NCBI GenBank assembly: GCA_007122045.1
Contig: SKJM01000152.1
Span: 1-5,455, forward strand
From: Planctomycetales bacterium
GTDB taxonomy: Bacteria > Planctomycetota > Planctomycetia > Pirellulales > Thermoguttaceae
DNA length: 5,455 nt
Direction of reading: 5' to 3'
This document shows, in pieces, positions 1 to 4,945 of the stretch (within the stretch, counting starts at the first letter, position 1; the number at the start of each line of letters is the position of its first letter). The position numbers and the translations under genes were made by a program. The notes under the pieces were generated by a model that saw only the letters and a list, made by a program, of their open reading frames with translations, was not told the DNA's origin and ran no database searches.

Positions 1-99
1 AGGCCGTCGCCCTGTTACGAGACGAAACGCAGGTTCAAATCGAAGGAATTGGCCCAGGTGCGCCAGATGCTGGAGGGCCTGCTGCAAACGCTCCGCTGA
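1..99 (+). CDS. 3' end of an unrecognised gene (partial)
   Basis: Reading from base 1, the frame is open for 32 codons and ends at TGA (97-99). The visible C-terminus includes the stretch KSKELAQVRQMLEGLLQTLR, which looks like a basic linker followed by an amphipathic helix. Its composition is more protein-like than the other two forward frames, which give Cys/Arg-rich strings typical of out-of-frame GC-rich DNA. The start and nearly all of the protein lie outside the window, so no family can be assigned. It points the same way as the next gene but is 124 bp from it, so shared transcription is possible and not shown. Confidence 0.5.
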   Translation, partial: RPSPCYETKRRFKSKELAQVRQMLEGLLQTLR

Positions 100-136
100 C
101 GAGGCGCGCTGCCCACCTTTCCTGCCCACCGTCCCC

Positions 137-171
137 TTGCCACCCGCCGGCCGTGGTGCTAGGCTTACACT
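137..171 (+). promoter_or_regulatory. weak sigma70-like promoter candidate
   Basis: The 124-bp gap between the partial gene and the membrane-protein gene is the natural place for a promoter. TTGCCA (137-142) could be a -35 box. The best -10-like hexamers are TAGGCT (160-165), at 17-bp spacing but a poor match, and TACACT (166-171), a 4/6 match at an over-long 23 bp. Neither combination is strong, and no operator-like repeat is visible in the gap. This is a location-based guess. Confidence 0.2.
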
Positions 172-223
172 GTCGGGGGAAGCGTTTCCCCAAGCATACC
201 GATTGACGCAGAGGGAATGAGGC

Positions 224-850
224 ATGGCAATTGAGGTGGACGAACAGATCGACCGGCTCACGGAAGCCGTCGGCACGCTGCCGGAGAACTGGCTGGCCTG
301 GGTGATCGTGGCCCTGGTGGCCCTTATTGCGCTGTACGTGGCGTTCAAGGTGCTGGCCGGCGGCCGGCGGCGCCGGCCGAAAGAGGTGTCCGAGCTGGCC
401 ATCGACGTCATGGCGCTGGGCAGCCAGGGGCCGCCGCCCGGCGCCCCGGTGCTCGAATTCTACAACACGCCCGTTCGGCTGGCCGCCGTGGTGTTGGCGC
501 CGGCGGGCCGGGTGCGCGAGCTACCCCCGGACGAGGACCTGGCCGACACCTTCGACGCCATCCTCCCCGGTCTGGCCAGGGTCGTCGACACGCACCGCCC
601 GCTGATGCGCCGCTGGCCGCCGCAGATGAGCGCCAAGGGGTTCGCGCACACGGTGTTTCAGCACTGCCGGCTGCCCGGCGAGGGCGGGAAGGGTTCGCCC
701 TGGAGCACGGCGGCCGGGCTGTTCAAGATCGAAGGCCAGCCGCTGATGGCCGCGCTCATCGTGCGCACCTCGCAGCCGACCAACCACGGGCAGCACGTGA
801 TTGAAAACCCGGAAGGATGGCTCGCCTGCATGCGCGTGAAAGGCGCCTAG
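224..850 (+). CDS. single-pass membrane protein of unknown function
   Basis: This 208-residue protein matches no family I recognise. Residues 1-22 are a short acidic N-terminal segment. Residues about 23-45 form one clear hydrophobic transmembrane helix (WLAWVIVALVALIALYVAF). A run of four arginines (48-51) follows, so by the positive-inside rule the C-terminal domain of about 155 residues should be cytoplasmic. That domain has a Pro/Gly-rich linker (68-74), then mixed alpha/beta sequence including HTVFQHCRLPG near 142-151 and a final hydrophobic strand around 174-181. There is no cleavable signal peptide pattern. The ATG start is supported by GAGGGA and a second GAGG just upstream (211-222). 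The gene ends two bases before the glycerate kinase start, so the two are almost certainly co-transcribed and may be translationally coupled. The function is unknown, and a link to glycerate metabolism is suggested only by position. Confidence 0.85.
   Translation: MAIEVDEQIDRLTEAVGTLPENWLAWVIVALVALIALYVAFKVLAGGRRRRPKEVSELAIDVMALGSQGPPPGAPVLEFYNTPVRLAAVVLAPAGRVRELPPDEDLADTFDAILPGLARVVDTHRPLMRRWPPQMSAKGFAHTVFQHCRLPGEGGKGSPWSTAAGLFKIEGQPLMAALIVRTSQPTNHGQHVIENPEGWLACMRVKGA
839..843 (+). promoter_or_regulatory. ribosome binding site deciding the glycerate kinase start
   Basis: AAAGG lies 9 bases before the ATG at 853 and inside the last codons of the upstream gene. This favours 853 over the in-frame ATG at 817, which would overlap the membrane-protein gene by 34 bp and add a 12-residue basic leader (MARLHARERRLA) not expected in this family. 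Confidence 0.5.
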
Positions 851-852
851 CG

Positions 853-2301
853 ATGACGCGATCGGCCGCCGAACTCCGCCGCGACGCCCTGCGCATCTGG
901 CACGCCGGGGTCGAGGCTGTCGGCAGCGAGCGGTTGGTGCGCAACGCCATGCGCGTCGAAGGCAACACGCTGTGGCTGGGCCCGCAGCCGCTGGCGCTGG
1001 ACCGCATCGGCCGCATGGCCGTGGTGGGCGGCGGGAAGGCCGGGGCCGGCATGGCCGCGGCCGTCGAGCAAGCCCTGGGCACCCGGCTGATGGAGCAGAA
1101 GCGGCTGGCGGGCTGGGTCAACGTTCCGGCCGATTGCGTCCGCCCGCTGGAGCGCATCCGCCTGCACGCCGCCCGCCCTGCCGGCGTGAACGAACCCCGC
1201 CCCGAAGGCGAACAGGGCTCGCGCGAAATCCTGCGCATCGCCGAATCGCTCGGGCCCGGCGACCTGTGCCTGTGCCTGATCTCCGGCGGGGGCTCCGCCC
1301 TGATGCCTGCTCCGGTCGACGGAATCACCCTGGCCGACAAGCGGGCGGTCACGCGGCTGCTCAGCGCGGCGGGCGCAACGATCAACGAGTTGAACACGGT
1401 GCGCAAGCAGCTTAGCCGGCTGAAGGGAGGCGGGCTGGCCCGGGCGTGCCGCGCCGGGCGGCTGGTGGCGCTGATCATCTCCGACGTCCTGGGCGACCCG
1501 CTCGACGTGATCGCCTCCGGGGCGACCGTGCCCGACGACCCTTCGACCCCCGCCGGCGCCCTGGCGGTGCTCGACCGTTTCGGCGCCCGGGGTGTGGTGT
1601 CGCCCGCGGTATTCGAGTACCTGGAATCGCGCCGGCACGAAGCGGAGGGGAGTGGCCGCGCATCGGCCGCCGTGCCGGCCGGGCAAGCGGTTCCGGCCCC
1701 GCCTTCTGCCCGCGTGACCAACCTGATTATCGGGAACAACGCCACGGCGGTCGACGCGGCCGGGCGCGAGGCCGAGCGACTGGGATACACGCCCGCGATG
1801 ACCGCCGCCACCCACTCCGAGGGACTCGCCGACGACGTGGGCCGGCGCCTGGCCGAGATGGCCCTGGGCATGCGCGACCGCCCCGGCACCTCGGCGGCCG
1901 CGCCCGATTGCCTCATCACCGGCGGCGAGCCGGTGGTGCGGCTTGCCGAGGAATCGGAGCGGGGGCTGGGCGGGCGGAACCAGCAGCTCGTGCTGGCCGC
2001 ACTCCGGCGGCTTGCGCCCGACGGCGCGCGGGGCATCGCCCTGCTGTCCGGCGGTACGGACGGCGAGGACGGTCCCACCGACGCGGCCGGCGCGCGGTTG
2101 GACGCCGAGGTGCTCCGCGCCGCCGCCCAGCGGAACCTCGACCCGGCCCCCTACCTCGCCCGCAACGACGCCTACCACTTCTTCGAGCCGCTCGGCGCGC
2201 TGATCAAGACCGGCCCCACGCACACCAACGTATGCGACGTGCGCGTGGTGGTCGTTTCGCCGAATTCTCCTGACAAGACCCCTTTTCCCGACTATCCTTG
2301 A
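853..2301 (+). CDS. gckA: glycerate 2-kinase, class II (DUF4147/MOFRL family)
   Basis: The predicted enzyme (482 residues) phosphorylates D-glycerate with ATP to 2-phosphoglycerate, feeding tartronate-semialdehyde, hydroxypyruvate or sugar-acid breakdown into lower glycolysis in the cytoplasm. Visible family signatures are GGGKAG (59-64, with the conserved active-site-type Lys62), SGGGSALMPAP (144-154), NTVRKQLSRLKGGGLA (181-196), SDVLGDPLDVIASG (210-223), GGEPVV (357-362), GGRNQQL (373-379), SGGTDGEDGPTDAAGA (399-414) and KTGPTHTNVCD (452-462). The DUF4147 domain covers roughly residues 8-250 and the MOFRL domain roughly 350-465. Length is near or slightly above the family norm. The excess sits in an Ala/Pro/Gly-rich loop (about 262-288) between the domains and in a 13-residue C-terminal extension. 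Older annotations of this family read hydroxypyruvate reductase (TtuD), but the motifs fit kinase. It follows the membrane-protein gene by two bases. Confidence 0.93.
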   Translation: MTRSAAELRRDALRIWHAGVEAVGSERLVRNAMRVEGNTLWLGPQPLALDRIGRMAVVGGGKAGAGMAAAVEQALGTRLMEQKRLAGWVNVPADCVRPLERIRLHAARPAGVNEPRPEGEQGSREILRIAESLGPGDLCLCLISGGGSALMPAPVDGITLADKRAVTRLLSAAGATINELNTVRKQLSRLKGGGLARACRAGRLVALIISDVLGDPLDVIASGATVPDDPSTPAGALAVLDRFGARGVVSPAVFEYLESRRHEAEGSGRASAAVPAGQAVPAPPSARVTNLIIGNNATAVDAAGREAERLGYTPAMTAATHSEGLADDVGRRLAEMALGMRDRPGTSAAAPDCLITGGEPVVRLAEESERGLGGRNQQLVLAALRRLAPDGARGIALLSGGTDGEDGPTDAAGARLDAEVLRAAAQRNLDPAPYLARNDAYHFFEPLGALIKTGPTHTNVCDVRVVVVSPNSPDKTPFPDYP

Positions 2302-2308
2302 GTCCTGC

Positions 2309-2327
2309 GGGAAGAATCCATCTTCCT
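2309..2327 (+). terminator. short hairpin after glycerate kinase, weak terminator candidate
   Basis: GGAAGA (2310-2315) pairs with TCTTCC (2321-2326) around the 5-base loop ATCCA, and a G·U pair at 2309/2327 extends it to seven pairs. It lies 8 bases after the glycerate kinase stop. The stem is short and has no T-tract, so as an intrinsic terminator it would be weak. It could equally be an RNA processing signal or chance. Confidence 0.25.
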
Positions 2328-2342
2328 CACGGGCGAAGAAGC

Positions 2343-2349
2343 GAGGGAG
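2343..2349 (+). promoter_or_regulatory. ribosome binding site of the DUF1016 gene
   Basis: GAGGGAG ends 12 bases before the ATG at 2362. The spacing is a little long, but it is the only purine-rich Shine-Dalgarno-like string upstream. It supports 2362 over the internal ATG at 2398, which has no such site. Confidence 0.45.
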
Positions 2350-2361
2350 TAAGACGCTGCG

Positions 2362-3564
2362 ATGGCCAAAGCACCAAAATCGACGCCCCGAAGTCTCATG
2401 CCCCACCCGCCCCGGTCGCCAGGACCTGCCGGTGCGGGTCAATTGCTCGACGACGTGCGTCGGCTGATTGACGAAACGCGGCAGCAGGTAGCCCAGGCGA
2501 TCAACGCGGGGCTGGTGGCGCTGTACTGGCACGTCGGGCGCCGGATTCGGCAGGAAATCCTCGGGGAAGAGCGGGCGGACTACGGCCAAGAGATTGTTTC
2601 AACGCTGTCGAGAAAGTTGACCGCCGAGTACGGGCGAGGGTTCAGCCGCACGAACTTGTTCTACATGATCCAGTTCGCGGAAGCCTTTCCAGACGAGCGA
2701 ATTGTCCACGCACTGCGTGGACAATTGTCCTGGACCCATTTCCGGGAGCTGATCGCCATCGAGGATCCCCTGAAACGCGAGTTCTACACCGAGATGTGCC
2801 GGGCCGAGCGGTGGAGTACGCGGACTCTCCAGGACCAGATCAAGCGGATGGTCTACGAGCGCACGGCGGTGAGCAAGAAGCCCGAAGGGGTCATCCGGGC
2901 CGAAATCGCCGCCCTGCGGGACGAGGACCGCCTGACGCCCGACTTGGTTTTCCGAGATCCGTATCTTCTCGATTTCCTGGGGCTGCCTGAGCGGCGCCAG
3001 GAACGCGACCTGGAGCAGGCCGTCCTCCGAGAACTCGAGGCGTTTTTGCTGGAGTTGGGCACGGATTTCGCCTTCGTCGCCCGCCAGAAGCGCATCACAG
3101 TGGATTACGAGGACTTCTACCTCGATCTGCTGTTCTATCACCGGCGGCTGCGGCGCCTGGTGGCGATCGATCTGAAGCTGGGCCGATTCCAGGCTGCTGA
3201 CAAGGGACAGATGGAGTTGTACCTCCGCTGGCTGGAGAAGCACGAAACCCATCCGGATGAGCAGCCGCCGCTGGGCCTCATCCTCTGTGCGGAGAAGTCG
3301 GAAGAACGGGTTGAGTTGATGCAACTGGAAGCCGCCGGTATTCGCGTGGCCGAGTACCTCACGGAGCTTCCTCCACGACAGATGTTAGAGCGAAAGCTGC
3401 ACGACGCCATACTCCTGGCCCGAGAGCGACTGGCCCGACACCTGGAGGTGGAGGAGAAGCGTGGTGGACGGCTGTCGCCAAAGAAGGCGGCAAGACAGAA
3501 GGCGGGCAAGAAGGCCGCGAAGAAAACATCTTCGAGGAAACGCACCTCACGCAAACGACGGTAG
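2362..3564 (+). CDS. DUF1016 (YhcG-type) PD-(D/E)XK nuclease with basic C-terminal tail
   Basis: This is a 400-residue protein of the YhcG/DUF1016 family, which pairs an N-terminal helical domain with a C-terminal PD-(D/E)XK nuclease-like fold. The N-terminal domain (about 28-170) carries the signatures LYWHVGRRI (54-62), YGQEIVSTLSRKL (74-86), FSRTNLFYM (94-102) and QLSWTHFREL (121-130). The nuclease domain (about 195-350) has Glu224, FYLDLLFYHRRL (252-263) with Asp255, IDLK (269-272) giving the D-x-K pair Asp270/Lys272, and GQMELYLRWL (282-291). The predicted catalytic residues are present, so the enzyme looks intact. Family members turn up sporadically among restriction-modification and mobile genes; the substrate is not established. 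After about residue 366 there is an unusual tail rich in Lys and Arg, reminiscent of histone-H1-like tails and a probable nucleic-acid contact. AT-ending codons look more frequent than in the glycerate kinase gene, consistent with transfer. Confidence 0.92.
   Translation: MAKAPKSTPRSLMPHPPRSPGPAGAGQLLDDVRRLIDETRQQVAQAINAGLVALYWHVGRRIRQEILGEERADYGQEIVSTLSRKLTAEYGRGFSRTNLFYMIQFAEAFPDERIVHALRGQLSWTHFRELIAIEDPLKREFYTEMCRAERWSTRTLQDQIKRMVYERTAVSKKPEGVIRAEIAALRDEDRLTPDLVFRDPYLLDFLGLPERRQERDLEQAVLRELEAFLLELGTDFAFVARQKRITVDYEDFYLDLLFYHRRLRRLVAIDLKLGRFQAADKGQMELYLRWLEKHETHPDEQPPLGLILCAEKSEERVELMQLEAAGIRVAEYLTELPPRQMLERKLHDAILLARERLARHLEVEEKRGGRLSPKKAARQKAGKKAAKKTSSRKRTSRKRR
2700..2726. repeat. perfect 13-bp-arm palindrome inside the DUF1016 gene
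   Basis: AATTGTCCACGCA (2700-2712), one central C (2713) and TGCGTGGACAATT (2714-2726) form a perfect inverted repeat. It overlaps a second palindrome, GGACAATTGTCC (2719-2730), so AATTGTCC also appears twice as a direct repeat (2700-2707 and 2723-2730). The DNA encodes residues from about Arg113 to Ser123 (RIVHALRGQLS), next to the conserved QLSW motif, so the protein is not disrupted. Confidence 0.8.
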
Positions 3565-3574
3565 CAGGCTCTCC

Positions 3575-3777
3575 ATGACGCTCGACCCCACCAAAGCCCT
3601 CAACCACGTCATCGACGAATACGCTGACCCGGGGGGGCGTCCAGAGCCTAGCACCAGTTCCTCGAAGTGCCCGAGTTCGACATGGACCGACTATGGGAGG
3701 CCTGGCACGAGCCCGTGTTCGCGCTGTACCTCGCCGAGGAACCTGCTAGTGGCATCCTCCGCTACCAACTTCACTGA
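3575..3777 (+). pseudogene. small frameshifted gene, unrecognised
   Basis: An ATG 11 bases after the DUF1016 stop opens a frame reading MTLDPTKALNHVIDEYADPG. At a CCC-GGGGGGG tract (3628-3637) or just after it, the protein-like reading moves to another frame. From about 3652 to the TGA at 3775-3777 that frame gives HQFLEVPEFDMDRLWEAWHE, then PVFALYLAEEPASGILRYQL and a final His, an acidic, coding-looking C-terminus. Staying in the first frame gives a Ser/Pro-rich string. A TAG at 3649-3651 means a simple -1 slip at the G-run cannot join the two halves. Either one base was lost around 3652-3655 or two single-base gains occurred; the latter reads …DPGGVQSLAQFLEV…. The intact product would be about 65-68 residues. 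I do not recognise the family. An assembly or sequencing error at the G-run is a real alternative to a true pseudogene. Confidence 0.6.
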
Positions 3778-3786
3778 GAAACCCCC

Positions 3787-3816
3787 TTGACCTGCCAGGT
3801 TTGTCCGGACTATTCT
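3787..3816 (+). promoter_or_regulatory. sigma70-like promoter candidate for the DUF4058 gene
   Basis: TTGACC (3787-3792, 5/6 to consensus) and TATTCT (3811-3816, 4/6) are separated by 18 bp and lie 40 bp before the GTG start of the DUF4058 gene, just after the stop of the broken small gene. The small palindrome ACCTG-C-CAGGT (3790-3800) overlaps the end of the -35 box and could be a repressor site or chance. This is the best promoter match I found in the window. Confidence 0.4.
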
Positions 3817-3843
3817 TGACTGAAAGCGGCATCGGCCCCACGT

Positions 3844-3848
3844 GGAGA
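3844..3848 (+). promoter_or_regulatory. ribosome binding site deciding the DUF4058 GTG start
   Basis: GGAGA lies 8 bases before the GTG at 3857. It overlaps the alternative upstream GTG (3842), which has no comparable site of its own. This supports 3857 as the start, giving the N-terminus MPSPFPGMDPF that is typical of DUF4058 proteins. Confidence 0.55.
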
Positions 3849-3856
3849 ACCCATCA

Positions 3857-4624
3857 GTGCCCTCACCTTTCCCCGGAATGGATCCGTTCATCGAATCGCA
3901 GCGGTTCGATGACTTTCACTATTCCTTCATCATGACCGTCAAGGACGTGCTGGTTCCGCTGGTGCGGCCGAGGTACGTGGTCGATGCCCAGCGCTACGTG
4001 TTTCTCTCCGAAGATCAGGAGACGGAAGGGATGTACGCCCCGGATGTTTCGTTGTCCGATTCAGGATCGGAACGGCGCGGCACGCCGCCGCCGCATTCGG
4101 TGGCGACGCTGGAACCGAGGCTGAACGCCATCTCGATGTCCGACGAGGCGGGGCAGATCTTTTTGACGATCCGGTCGGGAGACGAGCAGCAGGTCGTCAC
4201 GGTGATCGAAGTTCTCTCCCCGACGAACAAAACGGCCGGCAAGGGACAAAGGGAGTACCTGGCGAAACGGGCCAATTACCTGCGGACGCTGGCAAACGTC
4301 GTCGAAATCGACCTGCTCCGCGGCGGAGCGCGGCTGCCGATGTGTCGCCCCCTTCAGGAGGCCGACTATTTCGCGTTCGTCATCCGCCACGGCGACCCGT
4401 CGAACGTCGAGGAATACGGGTGGAAGCTCCAGGACCGCCTGCCGGTGATTCCGGTTCCGCTGCGCGAGGGGGAACCGGACGTCGGTCTCGACTTGCAGGC
4501 GGCCTTCGATCGCAGTTACGACCGCAGCGGGTATGATTACGCACTCAACTACAAACGCCCCATCGCCCCGCCGCTTCCGGAGGAGGTCCAGCGGTGGGTC
4601 GAGGAGCGGCTGACGGAGAAGTAG
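3857..4624 (+). CDS. DUF4058 family protein
   Basis: This 255-residue protein begins MPSPFPGMDPFIE, the hallmark N-terminus of DUF4058, a family frequent in Cyanobacteria and Planctomycetes and often present in several copies per genome. Its function is unknown. Other conserved-looking parts are APDVSL (61-66), VTVIEVLSPTNKT (114-126), a YLAKRANYL stretch (134-142) and VVEIDLLRGG (148-157). The spacing of PDVS, EVLSP, a Tyr/Lys-rich helix and a second acidic strand resembles Uma2-type PD-(D/E)XK proteins, with Asp63, Glu118, Glu150 and Asp152 as possible metal or active-site residues. That comparison is mine and tentative. The C-terminus (PPLPEEVQRWVEERLTEK) looks complete and the length is normal. 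I chose the GTG at 3857 from the family N-terminus and the GGAGA upstream; 3842 would add five residues. The TAG stop is followed at once, in the same frame, by the tail of an unrelated enzyme gene. Confidence 0.9.
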   Translation: MPSPFPGMDPFIESQRFDDFHYSFIMTVKDVLVPLVRPRYVVDAQRYVFLSEDQETEGMYAPDVSLSDSGSERRGTPPPHSVATLEPRLNAISMSDEAGQIFLTIRSGDEQQVVTVIEVLSPTNKTAGKGQREYLAKRANYLRTLANVVEIDLLRGGARLPMCRPLQEADYFAFVIRHGDPSNVEEYGWKLQDRLPVIPVPLREGEPDVGLDLQAAFDRSYDRSGYDYALNYKRPIAPPLPEEVQRWVEERLTEK

Positions 4625-4745
4625 GTGTACCCGCTCGACTTGGACTACGACCGCATCGCCGCCATCCTGCGGAAGCACAACTACCGGGGCTACGTCTCGC
4701 TGGAGTTCGAGGGGAAGGAAGACGCTGCAACGGCCATTCCCAAGA

Positions 4746-4753
4746 GCCTGGCG
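4746..4753. repeat. left copy of 8-bp target-site duplication
   Basis: GCCTGGCG occurs here and again at 4898-4905, immediately on each side of the palindromic element. It belongs to the isomerase coding sequence (codons for Ser-Leu-Ala), so the second copy is best explained as a duplication made at insertion. Confidence 0.75.
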
Positions 4754-4897
4754 TAACCGTTCACGGCCGGCTGGGGACTGGTCCATTTTTCGGCGAACAA
4801 GCGGTGTTGTCAGGGAAAGACGATGTCCGAAAAATGGACCTGTCCCCTTACCGGCCTGTTCCGCCGCGAAAATTGGGACCGTCCCCCGGCAACGGTT
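4754..4897. mobile_element. palindromic REP/MITE-like non-autonomous element (about 144 bp)
   Basis: The element has inverted ends, GTAACCGTT at 4753-4761 and AACGGTTAC at 4888-4896, and no coding capacity of its own. Inside are three related units. Unit 1 (4773-4793) runs GGGGACTGGTCC, A, five T, CGG. Unit 2 (4827-4847) is its reverse complement with one mismatch. Unit 3 (about 4862-4886) is a diverged copy in the same orientation as unit 2 (GAAAATTGGGACCGTCCCC). It is flanked by the 8-bp repeat GCCTGGCG, and its removal with one repeat copy restores an isomerase reading frame. Palindromic units with GGGAC/GTCCC cores resemble REP-type sequences mobilised in trans by a Y1 (RAYT) or DDE transposase, but no transposase is present here. 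An 8-bp duplication would fit a DDE enzyme better than a Y1 enzyme. Exact ends are uncertain by one or two bases. Confidence 0.75.
4765..4856. repeat. 92-nt long imperfect hairpin within the element
   Basis: The inner arms 4773-4793 and 4827-4847 pair at 20 of 21 positions; the only mismatch is T4779 against T4841. After a small internal bulge (CT against TTA), the outer arms GGCCGG (4765-4770) and CCGGCC (4851-4856) pair perfectly. The loop is 33 nt (4794-4826). Transcribed from either strand, this would form a stable stem-loop. It could act as a bidirectional transcription or mRNA-decay barrier between the convergent genes. Confidence 0.85.
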
Positions 4898-4905
4898 ACC
4901 GCCTG
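4898..4905. repeat. right copy of 8-bp target-site duplication
   Basis: This second perfect copy of GCCTGGCG is followed at once by ATGCTGCGCCGCGCG, the continuation of the isomerase coding sequence. See the left copy at 4746-4753. Confidence 0.75.
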
Positions 4906-4945
4906 GCGATGCTGCGCCGCGCGTTCGCGTCGCCCTGACGTCTCG

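Larger units (their letters stand above)
4625..4938 (+). pseudogene. C-terminal remnant of a TIM-barrel sugar phosphate isomerase/epimerase, interrupted by a palindromic element
   Basis: From 4625 the frame reads VYPLDLDYDRIAAILRKHNY then RGYVSLEFEGKEDAATAIPK then SLA and TAA (4754-4756). This matches the end of planctomycete xylose-isomerase-like (AP endonuclease 2 fold) isomerases, which typically read …LDLDY.RIA.ILR..NYRGYVSLEFEGKED..TA.PKSLA.LR.AF. The next family residues, MLRRAFASP and TGA, are found at 4906-4938 in a shifted frame. Removing 4754-4905 joins the two parts into SLAMLRRAFASP. So the original 3' end is present but split by an inserted element. The N-terminal portion, some 220 or more residues in an intact homologue, is absent; the DUF4058 gene stands in its place. 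The 43-codon piece could start at GTG 4625 but would encode only the last strand and helix, so no enzyme activity is expected. The lost enzyme probably isomerised a keto-sugar or hydroxypyruvate-like compound. Confidence 0.82.

Noticed and set aside
361..379. Perfect palindrome CGGCCGGCG-G-CGCCGGCCG in the membrane-protein gene
   Set aside because: It consists only of C and G, in a stretch encoding Gly-Gly-Arg-Arg-Arg-Arg-Pro. Such symmetry arises easily from codon use in GC-rich DNA.
817..852. Upstream ATG (817) as glycerate kinase start
   Set aside because: It would overlap the previous gene by 34 bp and add a 12-residue basic leader. The ATG at 853 has AAAGG at good spacing and gives the usual family N-terminus.
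847..2589. 580-codon open frame on the - strand opposite the glycerate kinase gene, and a 440-codon one at 756-2078
   Set aside because: Both are antisense shadows of a GC-rich gene. Their translations are Arg/Gly/Pro/Ser-rich with no family motifs, while the + strand has a full set of glycerate kinase motifs.
2790..3100. Short open frames in other phases within the DUF1016 gene
   Set aside because: They are low-complexity Arg/Ser/Gly shadows without a ribosome binding site or recognisable motif.
3628..3651. Programmed -1 frameshift at the G7 run
   Set aside because: A -1 slip there meets TAG at 3649-3651 after four codons, so it cannot join the two coding halves. Mutation or sequence error is the simpler reading.
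3461..3790. 109-codon + strand open frame beginning inside the DUF1016 tail
   Set aside because: The upstream part is a shadow of the Lys/Arg-rich tail. Only the stretch from the ATG at 3575 to the G-run looks coding, and it is reported within the frameshifted gene.
4594..4938. 114-codon + strand open frame across the palindromic element
   Set aside because: Its first part is out of frame with DUF4058 and the isomerase remnant, and the middle is the palindromic element. Only its last nine codons (MLRRAFASP) are real ancestral coding sequence.
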